The position numbers were made by a program, and so were the translations under genes. 64,000 nt of DNA from Limosilactobacillus ingluviei DSM 15946 (GTDB lineage Bacteria; Bacillota; Bacilli; Lactobacillales; Lactobacillaceae): contig NZ_AZFK01000018.1 of the NCBI RefSeq assembly GCF_001435775.1, forward strand, positions 1 through 64,000, in the 5' to 3' direction. The notes beneath the pieces were generated by a model that saw only the letters and a program-made list of their open reading frames with translations, had not been told where the DNA came from and did not search any database. Positions 1-8,332 of the stretch are shown here, one piece after another. The first letter of the stretch is position 1; the number at the start of each line of letters is the position of its first letter.

Positions 1-245
1 CAAGCCGAGAAAACAACAAGCGTATCTACCAAGATGAAAAGCACAGAACCATGGTTAATATCATGCGTAAGGCCGATCTAGGTGAATCACATTTAGAAAT
101 TGTTGATGGGCTTCAAAGTTGGCGACAATGCCTACCATTAATTGATTGGTTACGTGGGCTAGGATACGCGGTTACCTACCATGATGATACGCATACCATG
201 TGGATTGATTGGAGCTTCCCGGGATTAGCAAAGGTAGGTGATTAA
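1..245 (+). CDS. Hypothetical protein, 5' end outside window
   Basis: The frame is open from base 3 to the TAA at 243-245, so the gene probably starts before the window. The first internal ATG is at 51. I recognise no domain. The C-terminal part is rich in Trp, Asp and His. The next gene's GTG start overlaps its end, as expected in a tightly packed phage operon. Confidence 0.55.
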   Translation, partial: SRENNKRIYQDEKHRTMVNIMRKADLGESHLEIVDGLQSWRQCLPLIDWLRGLGYAVTYHDDTHTMWIDWSFPGLAKVGD

Positions 246-543
246 TATAGCAACAGTAACGAATGAAAAAACCATTCATGATTGGTCGATGGTGATTGAC
301 AACATGACTAAGGTGATTAACCCCAAGATTAATGTTGCCCGCGACCCGGGTTGTCCATATTGCCGGTATGGTAAGTATTTCGGGTCTGGCGATTGCTACC
401 ATCGCATTGATGTTGATTGTGATGACAATCCAGCGATCTGTACCCATTTCCAAGACGGTGAAGATTTTAACTTTGGGGTTGAATTTGCGACTCGGATTTA
501 CTATTGCCCGATGTGTGGGCGCAAATTGAGTGAGGTGGCGTAA
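238..543 (+). CDS. Small zinc-ribbon-like phage protein
   Basis: A 101-residue protein starting at GTG 238 that overlaps the previous gene by 8 bases. It carries a CPYC pair near residue 39 and a CPMCGRKL pair near residue 92, the usual layout of a zinc ribbon. A Zn-binding or nucleic-acid-binding role is inference. Its stop overlaps the ATG of the next gene (TAATG), indicating translational coupling. Confidence 0.7.
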   Translation: MINIATVTNEKTIHDWSMVIDNMTKVINPKINVARDPGCPYCRYGKYFGSGDCYHRIDVDCDDNPAICTHFQDGEDFNFGVEFATRIYYCPMCGRKLSEVA

Positions 544-869
544 TGGATCCGGAAACTATTGAATATGAACGTGGCTATTTTGATGCCCAACAAGATGTTT
601 TGAAGCAAGTATTAGATATGTACCAGAAGGTATGTATTGCCGAGAATGCCTATATCAATGATTTGGGCGGCTATAACGACAATTACAATCAACGATTATT
701 TGCCTTAGAAGATGTTGCCATGTACTTAGATGTTGATGGATTGAATTTATGTCGTGCAATCAAAAAGGCAATTAATCAACGTACTTATACGGAGGTGATT
801 GATGATAAAGGTCGAATTGACTACAAGCAAATCGCCGGGCCGCGAGAACCCGAACAGGCAATATTGTGA
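543..869 (+). CDS. Hypothetical phage protein
   Basis: A 108-residue acidic protein, coupled to the upstream gene by a TAATG overlap. It is mostly predicted helix with several Tyr and Asn. The next gene begins inside its last 68 bases in another frame. Not recognised. Confidence 0.65.
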   Translation: MDPETIEYERGYFDAQQDVLKQVLDMYQKVCIAENAYINDLGGYNDNYNQRLFALEDVAMYLDVDGLNLCRAIKKAINQRTYTEVIDDKGRIDYKQIAGPREPEQAIL

Positions 870-1050
870 CCGGTGTGGGGAAGATTTAAGTGGTTACCCT
901 ATCATTTACGCCTACGATCATCGTTGGTATTGCTCAGAGCATTGCCTTAAAGAGCGATGGTTTGAGGACGAGGGAGAATATTACGAAACCAAGAACCCGT
1001 ATTACATAGATTGGTACAGTGAGGTTGAAGATGAGTACAAAGAGAGCTAA
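802..1050 (+). CDS. Small treble-clef-like Cys-rich protein
   Basis: The start is set at ATG 802 because a strong GGAGGTGA lies just before it, although it lies inside the upstream gene. The 82-residue product has CDRC near residue 23 and CSEHC near residue 45, a two-pair Cys arrangement typical of small zinc fingers, then an acidic Tyr-rich tail. Function unknown. Confidence 0.65.
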   Translation: MIKVELTTSKSPGRENPNRQYCDRCGEDLSGYPIIYAYDHRWYCSEHCLKERWFEDEGEYYETKNPYYIDWYSEVEDEYKES

Positions 1051-1249
1051 ACGACACGCTTATTTAGTAAAGCGTGAACAGAGGATAAAGTCACAAAACC
1101 GCCTATACGATGCCGGAAAAACAACTTATCGAGTCATTAGATTTCGTCCTCCTGTTGGGTACCATACTGGCTATTCACTAACGCAGAGGAGCGGTAATGT
1201 GAGATACCGCAATTATTTAAAGGTGATGATGAGTAATGGAAACAAATAA
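1031..1249 (+). CDS. Small basic protein
   Basis: A 72-residue, strongly basic protein (many Arg and Lys). Start ATG 1031 follows GAGGTTGAAG. The charge suggests nucleic-acid binding, but there is no motif to support a specific role. It overlaps both neighbours by a few bases. Confidence 0.6.
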   Translation: MSTKRAKRHAYLVKREQRIKSQNRLYDAGKTTYRVIRFRPPVGYHTGYSLTQRSGNVRYRNYLKVMMSNGNK

Positions 1250-1583
1250 AGACAAACAGCAGCGCTTAAATGCGATTCAAGCTAAAATTGCTGATCTCAA
1301 AAAGAAATTAAGATTAATCGATAGTAATTTAACAGTTGGTCTTGATTCTCAGGGGGAATCCGATGGTCAGTTAAGGCCCATTGTGTACTACAAGAATCGT
1401 CAATGGATTGCTACGGATCTAGAAGGGTGGAAGCGCGCAAAACCGGATCTTGTATGGTTTGAAATGGGGATTACCTACCTTGACGAAGCTGAATTGTTTG
1501 CGGATGTTTTAAAGGTATATAGTCGCTTCATGCTTGCTAACCAGCAGCTTTGGGAGGTGCCATATTATGGGCCACGCTACTAA
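1236..1583 (+). CDS. Hypothetical protein with N-terminal coiled coil
   Basis: A 115-residue protein. Residues 1-30 are a Lys/Gln-rich helix with heptad-like spacing, and the rest is a small mixed fold rich in aromatic residues. It overlaps the upstream gene by 14 bases. Not recognised. Confidence 0.65.
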   Translation: METNKDKQQRLNAIQAKIADLKKKLRLIDSNLTVGLDSQGESDGQLRPIVYYKNRQWIATDLEGWKRAKPDLVWFEMGITYLDEAELFADVLKVYSRFMLANQQLWEVPYYGPRY

Positions 1584-1863
1584 GAAACTAATTAGTGATG
1601 ATTGTCTGAAAACCAAGGACGATAATGGCAAGACAATGACCTTATATGACGTCAATATTGACGGCTATAACGAGTATGCTGTTTGGGCATACGATGACGC
1701 GCAAGCACGCAAATTAGCTTGGGAAACGGAGTTTACTCCAAAAGAATTCGAAAATCATTGCGATGATGTGAAATGGTTTAACCATTTAGAACAAATTACA
1801 TTAGTGGTACCAGCAGAAATTATGAATTGCCCGGTACCGCAAGTAGTTGGCACATTGAGGTGA
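1567..1863 (+). CDS. Hypothetical phage protein
   Basis: ATG 1567 is preferred because GGGAGGTG lies 7 bases upstream; an earlier in-frame ATG at 1534 has no ribosome site. The product is 98 residues with DVNIDGYNEYAVWAYDD near the middle, a pattern common in small phage proteins of unknown role. Its TGA overlaps the next ATG. Confidence 0.65.
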   Translation: MGHATKKLISDDCLKTKDDNGKTMTLYDVNIDGYNEYAVWAYDDAQARKLAWETEFTPKEFENHCDDVKWFNHLEQITLVVPAEIMNCPVPQVVGTLR

Positions 1864-2147
1864 TGGACGTGAAATTGAAAGATCAATTATCAGATCAGCT
1901 TGACAAGATCATTCTCCCATATGATGAGACTCAGAAGTTGCTCAGTGCATTTAAACAGCTTGGCCCACTATTGACGGACGATCAGCTAAAGCTAGTCTAT
2001 GACGAGATTATCATGCCATTGGTTAATCACGCCAACAAACGATATGACGACGGCTTCAGTGGTGCCGAAATGGCCCATGAAGAATGGCAAGATATCGTAG
2101 ATGAACAAGATGAATGGTATCAGGCCATGGAAGACGGAGGCTATTAA
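1863..2147 (+). CDS. Hypothetical helical acidic protein
   Basis: A 94-residue protein, start ATG 1863 overlapping the previous TGA, with TTGAGGTG as ribosome site. Almost entirely predicted helix, and acidic at the C-terminus. Not recognised. Confidence 0.65.
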   Translation: MDVKLKDQLSDQLDKIILPYDETQKLLSAFKQLGPLLTDDQLKLVYDEIIMPLVNHANKRYDDGFSGAEMAHEEWQDIVDEQDEWYQAMEDGGY

Positions 2148-2149
2148 CA

Positions 2150-2437
2150 ATCAAAAATGAATTGACATTAAACCTTGGTGCCGCTATTTGTGTAGCTTTT
2201 ATCGGTTTATACAATTTGGGGATGTTGGCATGTTTCGTGCTTGGATTCCACGCCCACCATTACTTATCAATGATTGTTGGGTTAGGCATTCAGGCCATTG
2301 TAAACGCCATTATCTATGCAATTATTGTCACTAATCGCGAGCGTATGTATCGAGAAGCGGCTAAGGAAGAATTAGAACAGCAAGAACAAAAAGACCCCGT
2401 AGTTGGGTTTGTAATGGAGGATAACGATGAAGTATAA
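2150..2437 (+). CDS. Small two-helix membrane protein
   Basis: Two hydrophobic segments span roughly residues 8-30 and 35-60, followed by a Glu/Gln-rich cytoplasmic tail. The start is uncertain: the frame extends up to an ATG at 2114 inside the upstream gene, but the GGAGG at 2136-2140 best serves a non-AUG start near 2150 (ATC) or TTG 2162. Unknown function. Confidence 0.55.
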   Translation: MKNELTLNLGAAICVAFIGLYNLGMLACFVLGFHAHHYLSMIVGLGIQAIVNAIIYAIIVTNRERMYREAAKEELEQQEQKDPVVGFVMEDNDEV

Positions 2438-2939
2438 AGAATTTAAGAAAGCTATTAAGGATTTAGACCTAGGGTTAAAGGTTCGGTCCAGTGATGATTA
2501 TTACGGGATGGATTTTGTCTTATTTATTGCATGGGAAGAAGATGAAAGTGATGCCTTTGCGGTAATTAAAAAATATGAACCAGCTAGTTTTTCAATGGAA
2601 CCCGATCGTATGTGGATGACTGATGATGCTGACAAGCGGGCTGAATTCGCAAGAATCGTGACTGAATTTGCTACGACACCAATTGAAGAACGTGAATACG
2701 GGGCAAAAACGCGAGAACCCCGGTATCAAGTACACCTTGGCGATGATCTTAATTTGATCAATTATGGTGATTATGGCGATCTTTATACTTTAGGACTTGA
2801 CTTTGCAAGAGATGAAGATACCAAGTCATTATGGTCGGAACAAGAGGTGGTCATGGCAATGAAGGAAATGCCAAACCTAGCATGGCATCAGTGCTTGATT
2901 GACACTAAGAAGGAAAAGAAAAAGCTAAACAAGAACTAA
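2427..2939 (+). CDS. Hypothetical phage protein
   Basis: A 170-residue mixed alpha/beta protein, start ATG 2427, overlapping its neighbour by 11 bases. It has a central acidic stretch and a Lys-rich C-terminus. No recognisable domain. Confidence 0.7.
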   Translation: MKYKEFKKAIKDLDLGLKVRSSDDYYGMDFVLFIAWEEDESDAFAVIKKYEPASFSMEPDRMWMTDDADKRAEFARIVTEFATTPIEEREYGAKTREPRYQVHLGDDLNLINYGDYGDLYTLGLDFARDEDTKSLWSEQEVVMAMKEMPNLAWHQCLIDTKKEKKKLNKN

Positions 2940-2961
2940 AGAAGAAAAGAGGTAATAGTTA

Positions 2962-3102
2962 ATGGGTTTAAAGTCTGAAATTAAGTCATTCTTATGTAGC
3001 AAGGGCGTTAAGACCATCTTAACCAACGAAGGCAAAGAAGTGCGGCTGGGCAATGCCAAGACGATTGAATTGCTTAAGGTTGCTACGGAATTAGGATTCT
3101 AA
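2962..3102 (+). CDS. Small basic protein, 46 aa
   Basis: Start ATG 2962 follows AAGAGGTAATAGTTA. The 46-residue product is soluble and Lys-rich, with no motif recognised. Its position in a continuous plus-strand run and a good ribosome site support it. Confidence 0.55.
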   Translation: MGLKSEIKSFLCSKGVKTILTNEGKEVRLGNAKTIELLKVATELGF

Positions 3103-3191
3103 GAAGGGAATGAGTAGAGATTTACTTTAACCGGAAGAAACAAACAAAATCAGTTAACAAGGAAGAGCCATCCTTAATTGCTGATCATCCA

Positions 3192-3566
3192 ATGATTTGG
3201 TCGGTAATCCTAACATTACTTTATATTGATGTTATCGCCGCCATCGCACTGATTATTGGTCTCATACTATACCTTGTGCCAGATAAGTATGATGATGTAA
3301 CCATGTGGTTGATCTTATTAGTATTCGGGATTGAGTTCGTATGGCGGTCATATCACCATTTATGTGATTCTGAACGGGAGGCGACGATTAATACCATTGA
3401 CTTTCTGGCATTAATGCGGTTAGCAACACTCAAGATGGATAATGCAAAGACTGATGTAGAAGAAGCGCGCTGGTCTGATGTGGCCATGGCGTGCCACCAT
3501 GTTTTAAATGACTTACGAATCCAGTCAATTAAGGTAGATGAATTGGGAAACGAGGTAGCAGACTAG
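3192..3566 (+). CDS. Membrane protein with two N-terminal TM helices
   Basis: A 124-residue protein with hydrophobic segments at about residues 3-28 and 38-54, then a helical soluble tail. The frame is open from 3115 but has no AUG, GUG or UUG before 3192, so a non-canonical upstream start is possible. Its TAG overlaps the GTG of the next gene. Confidence 0.55.
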   Translation: MIWSVILTLLYIDVIAAIALIIGLILYLVPDKYDDVTMWLILLVFGIEFVWRSYHHLCDSEREATINTIDFLALMRLATLKMDNAKTDVEEARWSDVAMACHHVLNDLRIQSIKVDELGNEVAD

Positions 3567-3754
3567 TGTCAACAGGGGTAAGAGTAATACTGATTTCGAC
3601 CGGGATACTGGTGCTATGGATCATCTTGTTATTAATACTCAAATATGGCTTCGGGGCCAGTTCCGGGGGCGCACTAGTAGCGTCTGGTTGTATTACACCG
3701 ATTGCGTATTTGCTTGGCGGACTCATTAGCGCCATATGCGAAGATCTATCTTAA
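3566..3754 (+). CDS. Small membrane protein, 62 aa
   Basis: GTG start inside the TAGTG overlap with the previous gene. Two hydrophobic segments are separated by a small Gly/Ser-rich turn. It belongs to a run of micro-membrane proteins here; role unknown. Confidence 0.5.
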   Translation: MSTGVRVILISTGILVLWIILLLILKYGFGASSGGALVASGCITPIAYLLGGLISAICEDLS

Positions 3755-3766
3755 CGAGGTGCTACT

Positions 3767-3934
3767 ATGACTGAACTCAAATGGATTATCAAAGGTACAG
3801 TAATCGTTTCGGCATGGATGGGAGTAGCCTATCTATTAACCGAATACTTTGATTTGATTCCGAAATGGTCGTTATTTTGGGCGTTTGTAATCACTGGACT
3901 GTCTTATGGCACGACCAGAGTAGACATAAAGTAA
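3767..3934 (+). CDS. Small membrane protein, 55 aa
   Basis: ATG 3767 follows ACGAGGTGCTACT. The 55-residue product has two hydrophobic stretches (about 6-24 and 32-48). Supported by ribosome site and spacing to its neighbours; function unknown. Confidence 0.5.
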   Translation: MTELKWIIKGTVIVSAWMGVAYLLTEYFDLIPKWSLFWAFVITGLSYGTTRVDIK

Positions 3935-3966
3935 CTAGTTTCTACCTATTATATAGAGGGAATTAA

Positions 3967-4401
3967 ATGCTCAGAAAAAATATTGAATATAAGAACAAAA
4001 AGTACCTGTACGTTACAACTAAACAGTATGGCATTGTAGGTAAGAGCAAAATCTACGTTTCATCGCAGCTTGATAACGGTGATGGTCGGTATTACTCCGA
4101 CTTATTAAACAAGACGAGCGTTACATGGTATTTCGCTGCTATCGCCATTCCAATATGCTTTTTGATTTATTTATTTACATGTGTAGGTCTTGGGCTAATT
4201 GAGGTTTGCTATTTTCGATTCGATAATGTGTTTGATAAGACAACATATGGAAAAGCAACTAATAATTTTATTGACATGTTAGATGATTCGATTCGTCCAG
4301 CATATTATAGTTGTTATCCTCCCGTATTTTCTGACAAGCCATTGAATGATAATGAATTAGTAATTAAAGCTAAAAAGGTGTTGCACGAAATAAACTTGTA
4401 A
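3967..4401 (+). CDS. Hypothetical membrane-anchored protein
   Basis: A 144-residue protein with one clear TM segment at about residues 54-78 flanked by soluble N- and C-terminal parts. Start ATG 3967 follows GAGGGAATTAA. Not recognised. Confidence 0.6.
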   Translation: MLRKNIEYKNKKYLYVTTKQYGIVGKSKIYVSSQLDNGDGRYYSDLLNKTSVTWYFAAIAIPICFLIYLFTCVGLGLIEVCYFRFDNVFDKTTYGKATNNFIDMLDDSIRPAYYSCYPPVFSDKPLNDNELVIKAKKVLHEINL

Positions 4402-4436
4402 AAGCAGGTTATTACAGCCATGGAAAGGGGCTATTT

Positions 4437-5321
4437 ATGAAATTTATTGACTTATTCGCCGGTATTGGTGGTTTCCACTCCGGCTTAGAACAAAACGGAC
4501 ATGAATGTGTTGGTTGGGTAGAATGGGATAAATTCGCCCGCCAATCATATGAAGCACTATACGATACGAAAGGACTATACACAGCACATGACATTAAATC
4601 AATCCCAAACGGCAACGACTTTCCCTACGCAGACATCTGGACTTTTGGAAGTCCCTGCACCAACATTAGCATTGCTGGAAACCGTCAAGGGCTACAAGGT
4701 GAGCAATCCAGTATGTTCTTTGAAGTTATCAGACTCCTTAATGACCGCGATTGGGAAGCGAAACCTACATATCTCATCTTGGAAAATGTTAAAAACCTGC
4801 TTTCATCAAATGGGGGCCGCGATTTCCAACGAGTTATCGCTGAAATGGACCAAGCAGGGTACAATGTCGAATGGCGAGTTTTCAACTCTGCCAACTTTGT
4901 CCCTCAACACCGGGAACGCGTATATGTTGTCGGCAGTCTTAGAGGACGAATCGAGGGTGGAAGATCGGTACTATCTGGATTCGGCGAAGACGAAGCAAAT
5001 CTTAGACCAGGCCAAACGATCAAAGTAGTTGCTCAACGTAGCAATTATCGATCTAATAACGTTATCTCAGTTACGGGAGTTAGTCCGACACTTAATACGG
5101 CCCAAGGCGGTGGACGTGTACCACATATCTTGGTCGAAAAGAACGGGCAACCCGCCATTCGGCGATTAACCCCACGAGAATGTTGGCGACTACAAGGCTT
5201 TACTGACGACCAATTTGATCGTGTAAAAGCGGCTGGACTTAGCGACACCCAGCTATACAAGCAAGCCGGTAATGCCGTAACGGTGCCGGTGGTCGCAATG
5301 ATTACTAAAAATCTAAAATAA
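4437..5321 (+). CDS. C5-cytosine DNA methyltransferase
   Basis: A 294-residue enzyme with the ordered C5-MTase motifs: I (DLFAGIGGF, SAM binding), IV (GSPC, catalytic Cys), VI (ENV), VIII (QHRERVY), IX (RECWRLQGF) and X (QAGNAVTVPV). The target-recognition region between VIII and IX is short, typical of compact phage enzymes. No restriction endonuclease is adjacent, so it is probably a solitary enzyme protecting the element from host restriction. Start ATG 4437 follows AAAGGGGC. Confidence 0.93.
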   Translation: MKFIDLFAGIGGFHSGLEQNGHECVGWVEWDKFARQSYEALYDTKGLYTAHDIKSIPNGNDFPYADIWTFGSPCTNISIAGNRQGLQGEQSSMFFEVIRLLNDRDWEAKPTYLILENVKNLLSSNGGRDFQRVIAEMDQAGYNVEWRVFNSANFVPQHRERVYVVGSLRGRIEGGRSVLSGFGEDEANLRPGQTIKVVAQRSNYRSNNVISVTGVSPTLNTAQGGGRVPHILVEKNGQPAIRRLTPRECWRLQGFTDDQFDRVKAAGLSDTQLYKQAGNAVTVPVVAMITKNLK

Positions 5322-5326
5322 AGAAT

Positions 5327-5352
5327 GGGGGCCATGTGCCCCTTTAATAATA
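5327..5352 (+). terminator. Weak hairpin between methyltransferase and tdk
   Basis: GGGG and CCCC enclose an eight-base loop and are followed by TTTAATAATA. The hairpin is weak and may only attenuate readthrough into thymidine kinase. Confidence 0.3.
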
Positions 5353-5364
5353 AAGAGGTGTAAT

Positions 5365-5949
5365 ATGGCTCAACTATTTTTCCGATATGGAACCATGAAT
5401 TCCGGCAAATCATTACAATTACTGGCAGTTAAACACAATTATGAAGAAAAGGGTGGTCGCGTATTGCTTCTCACTAGCGCGTTAGATGACCGAGCTGGGG
5501 TAGGTATCGTAAAAACGCGGCTAGGAATCAAATCAGAAGCCATCGCGATCAAGTCAGAAGATAATGTTTTGGATATTATCACCGACCACAAGTATTACGA
5601 CAAAGGCAAACTTGATTGTGATTGTGTACTGGTCGATGAAGCCGAATTCCTTACCCCAGATCAAATTGAACAACTATGGTCGGTGGTTGTACACTGTGAT
5701 ACCCCGGTTATCTGCTATGGATTAAAGACTGACTTCACGGGCCACTTGTTTGATGGTTCTAAGCGGCTGCTAGAATTGGCTGACAAGATCGAAGAAATCA
5801 AGACAGTATGTGAGAAGTGTGACCGTAAGGCAACCATGAATTTACGTACTGTTGATGGTAAAGCCGTGTACGAAGGTGACCAAGTACAAATTGGTGATAG
5901 TGAGTACCACGCCGTATGTTCATACCACCATGTTAATTGGGAGGAGTAG
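5365..5949 (+). CDS. tdk: Thymidine kinase
   Basis: A 194-residue type II thymidine kinase. It has the P-loop GTMNSGKS (residues 10-17), Walker B VDEAEF (about 92), the lasso region, and a C-terminal zinc site built from CEKC and CSYHH. Length matches the bacterial and phage family (about 190-200). It phosphorylates thymidine to dTMP and belongs with the deoxyribosyltransferase, nucleoside kinase and nucleotide kinase elsewhere in the window. Confidence 0.93.
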   Translation: MAQLFFRYGTMNSGKSLQLLAVKHNYEEKGGRVLLLTSALDDRAGVGIVKTRLGIKSEAIAIKSEDNVLDIITDHKYYDKGKLDCDCVLVDEAEFLTPDQIEQLWSVVVHCDTPVICYGLKTDFTGHLFDGSKRLLELADKIEEIKTVCEKCDRKATMNLRTVDGKAVYEGDQVQIGDSEYHAVCSYHHVNWEE

Positions 5950-5954
5950 TGATA

Positions 5955-6089
5955 ATGGGTTACCTTTGGATATATCTATTTGTTGCAACGACTATGATTG
6001 GGGTTTTTGCCGGTCATTGGGAGGGCTTGATTGCCGTTCTGTTTAGTTTCCCAATGTTCCTTCTAATGATCTATCTAGCAGACAATTGA
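5955..6089 (+). CDS. Micro-membrane protein, 44 aa
   Basis: ATG 5955 follows GGGAGGAGTAGTGATA. The product is nearly all hydrophobic, with two short TM-like stretches. First of three tiny membrane proteins in a row between tdk and the transposable element. Confidence 0.5.
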   Translation: MGYLWIYLFVATTMIGVFAGHWEGLIAVLFSFPMFLLMIYLADN

Positions 6090-6102
6090 TGGAGGTGAAT
6101 AA

Positions 6103-6282
6103 ATGGACGGTGAAGAGTTCTTATTTATAAATGCGATTTCTGTGCCATTTCAATGGGCATTTTTGAATATTATGGCGTGGTTTTTCAGTTCATGGACGTG
6201 GGAATTTTTCAGAGTCACGTTAATCTTCTTCGGCATTTTGGCGGTTTGTTTTTTCCTAATGGCGGTATTTATTGATGGTTAG
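6103..6282 (+). CDS. Micro-membrane protein, 59 aa
   Basis: ATG 6103 with GGAGGTGAATAA upstream. Two hydrophobic segments; Phe- and Trp-rich. Overlaps the next small frame. Unknown function. Confidence 0.5.
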   Translation: MDGEEFLFINAISVPFQWAFLNIMAWFFSSWTWEFFRVTLIFFGILAVCFFLMAVFIDG

Positions 6283-6442
6283 TATTTTAGTTGGCATTCT
6301 TAAATGGCTTTTACTCGGATTCGTCGTGTCGCTAAGTTTCGGGGCCATTTGCGGGAGGAACACAATGATGAACGACGATGAACCCACCTTAGTTGAAATG
6401 ATATTTGATATACTGTTTGCAAGCATTTACTTAATTTGTTAG
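6275..6442 (+). CDS. Micro-membrane protein, 55 aa
   Basis: ATG 6275 overlaps the previous gene by 8 bases. An N-terminal TM helix, a charged middle (MMNDDEP) and a hydrophobic C-terminus. It stops exactly where the TnpB element begins, so its original downstream context may have been altered. Confidence 0.45.
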   Translation: MVSILVGILKWLLLGFVVSLSFGAICGRNTMMNDDEPTLVEMIFDILFASIYLIC

Positions 6443-6521
6443 GCAGAAAGCCCGTGACTTTAGTCATGGGATGGATGCCAGCTAATGATATAATTTTTCT
6501 AAGAAAAGAGGTGAGCAGTTA

Positions 6522-7682
6522 ATGAGTAAAATTATTAAAGGAATTAAGATACGCTTGTACCCAAATAAGCACCAACAAGCACAACTATGGCAAATGTTTG
6601 GTAATGACCGCTTCGTTTGGAATCAAATGTTGGCAATGGCGAGAAGCCGTTATCAAAACAATCCAAGTAGTCATTTTGTGAATGGCTATCAAATGGACGC
6701 TTTGTTAAAAGCTTTGAAACAAGAATATCCCTTTTTAAGGGAAAGTGATTCAACAAGTCTACAAGTAGTTAATCATAATTTAGATCAGGCATTTAAGATG
6801 CTGTTCAAACACCAAGGGGGCTATCCGCGTTTCAAAAGTCGGCGGAGTTATCACCAGTCGTATACCGGAAAATCAAAACTCTTTGTTGCGGCTAAACGGT
6901 ATCTGAAATTGCCCAAGCTTGGTTATATCAAAACTAGTAAAACTAGTCAGCTTCAGAACGTTAAAATTAAACGTTATACGGTCAGCCATGACCCGACGGG
7001 CCGTTATTACCTATCATTACAGGTTGAAGCTGAGGTTAATCAGTTGCCTAGAACTGAAAAAACGGTTGGTTTAGATGTTGGAATTGCTGATTTAGTCATC
7101 AGTTCTGATGGAATTAAGTACGGAACTTTTAACGCCAAATGGTTAGAAAAACAAGCTACCAAGTGGCAAAGTCGGTACTCTAAGCGTTGTCACCGAGCCA
7201 ATGTAGCTGTTCGACAGTGGAATCATAATCACAAAACCGTCAAACTAGAACTTGACGATTACCAGAATTGGCAACGGGCTAGAGTAATGAAGGCTCGTTA
7301 TCAACAACGGATTGCCAATCAACGTAAGGACTATTTGCAGAAGCTAACGACGAACTTAGTTAGGCAATATGATGTGATCGTGATTGAAGATTTGAAAACC
7401 AAGAACCTTCAAAAGAATCACCACTTAGCTAAGTCGATTACTAATGCCAGTTGGTACCAGTTCCGCACTATGTTGGAATATAAGTGTCAATGGTACGGCA
7501 AGCGATTAATGGTCGTTAGTCCAAATAATACTTCGCGCATTTGTTCAACCTGTGGTCACAATGATGGACCCAAGGCATTAGAAATCCGCGAGTGGACGTG
7601 TCCTCAATGTGGTACTCACCACGACCGTGATATTAATGCGGCAGTCAATATCTTAAAGCGGGGATTAAAGCTAATTGGCTAG
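6522..7682 (+). CDS. tnpB: TnpB RNA-guided endonuclease
   Basis: A 386-residue TnpB with the complete RuvC set: Asp in GLDVGIADL (about 187), Glu in VIEDLKTKN (about 288) and Asp in [10 protein letters not shown] (about 370). The Cys4 zinc ribbon CSTCG/CPQCG sits before the last motif. The N-terminal OrfB_IS605 region is intact. In this family TnpB uses an RNA from the element's right end to cut empty donor sites. ATG 6522 follows AAGAGGTGAGCAGTTA. Confidence 0.92.
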   Translation: MSKIIKGIKIRLYPNKHQQAQLWQMFGNDRFVWNQMLAMARSRYQNNPSSHFVNGYQMDALLKALKQEYPFLRESDSTSLQVVNHNLDQAFKMLFKHQGGYPRFKSRRSYHQSYTGKSKLFVAAKRYLKLPKLGYIKTSKTSQLQNVKIKRYTVSHDPTGRYYLSLQVEAEVNQLPRTEKTVGLDVGIADLVISSDGIKYGTFNAKWLEKQATKWQSRYSKRCHRANVAVRQWNHNHKTVKLELDDYQNWQRARVMKARYQQRIANQRKDYLQKLTTNLVRQYDVIVIEDLKTKNLQKNHHLAKSITNASWYQFRTMLEYKCQWYGKRLMVVSPNNTSRICSTCGHNDGPKALEIREWTCPQCGTHHDRDINAAVNILKRGLKLIG

Positions 7683-7805
7683 GGACTAGCCTTGGTAAGA
7701 TAGCGGAGTTCTGTAAGTTAGGTATCTGGAATACCAGACGAACAATCCTAAATACTACTTCGTGTTCCCAGAAACTACCGACTTTAGTCGGTGTGTAGTT
7801 CATAA
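7683..7805 (+). ncRNA. Probable omega RNA / right end of TnpB element
   Basis: About 120 non-coding bases directly after tnpB with several short hairpins, ending in the ACTACCGAC stem. Position and structure match the omega RNA of TnpB elements; the guide boundary was not determined. Confidence 0.5.
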
Positions 7806-7870
7806 GTTTGAGGTCGCTTATTATCACCAATTCGGAACCTTGCTTCCGTGGTAGTTTTGGGGAAATTTAA

Positions 7871-8104
7871 ATGACGATATACACTATGCTAATGTTAGTC
7901 AAATTTATCTTAGCGTTTTTTGGTTTTTTGTTACTTTTCTTGCAGTTGAAATCGTATAACAAGCGTATTAGCAGCGCTCTTATTACGATTGGTGTAACTG
8001 TAATTATCTTGTCAATGATTATTCTATTGGGGACTAAAGATTGGATCCAGTTGATTGATATTGCCTTATGGATTGTTATTGTTGTGTTGAACATTGTTGA
8101 ATAG
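7871..8104 (+). CDS. Small membrane protein, 77 aa
   Basis: Three closely spaced hydrophobic segments with little else. ATG 7871 follows GGGGAAATTTAA. Resembles many phage or plasmid micro-membrane proteins. Unknown role. Confidence 0.5.
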   Translation: MTIYTMLMLVKFILAFFGFLLLFLQLKSYNKRISSALITIGVTVIILSMIILLGTKDWIQLIDIALWIVIVVLNIVE

Positions 8105-8158
8105 CGTTGAATGTTGTTCAATAATGTCTAATAGTGTTTAATAGTGTTTAATAATGTG
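8100..8158 (+). repeat. Short tandem repeat TAATAGTGTT
   Basis: Degenerate 10-12 base units (TAATAGTGTT, TAATAATGT, GAATGTTGTTC) recur about six times between the small membrane protein and a promoter. It may be a regulator-binding or replication-slippage tract. Confidence 0.5.
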
Positions 8159-8185
8159 GACAATCAAGAGGGTGGGTAATATAAT
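8157..8185 (+). promoter_or_regulatory. Sigma70-type promoter of antitoxin-like RNA
   Basis: TGGACA (8157-8162), a 17-base spacer and a perfect TATAAT (8180-8185). It reads into the short non-coding RNA ending at 8325. Confidence 0.7.
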
Positions 8186-8191
8186 AGACTC

Positions 8192-8325
8192 GTAGATAAG
8201 AAAAAGGCCCGGGCGCTACCAACACCCAGACCTAACGCCAAGAGATTGACGACGCTTATCTCACAAAATCAATTGCTCAATAGCCGCCGTCCGAAAGTCG
8301 CCACAACTTACGAAGGACGGTTTTT
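8192..8325 (+). ncRNA. Candidate type I antitoxin RNA
   Basis: About 134 bases from the expected start to a terminator whose CCGTCC/GGACGG stem (8287-8320) is followed by TTTTT. It converges on a small hydrophobic toxin-like frame (8333-8479, minus), the arrangement of txpA/RatA or bsrG/SR4-type systems. Assignment is inference from layout. Confidence 0.5.
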
Positions 8326-8332
8326 CTATACC

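Larger units (their letters stand above)
6443..7805 (+). mobile_element. TnpB-only IS200/IS605-family element
   Basis: The element contains tnpB but no TnpA transposase. Ends are inferred from subterminal hairpins: CCCGTGAC/GTCATGGG at 6451-6470 on the left, and an ACTACCGAC/GTCGGTGTGTAGT hairpin at about 7772-7800 on the right. The region after tnpB is where family members encode the omega guide RNA. Exact cleavage sites cannot be fixed by eye. Confidence 0.7.
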
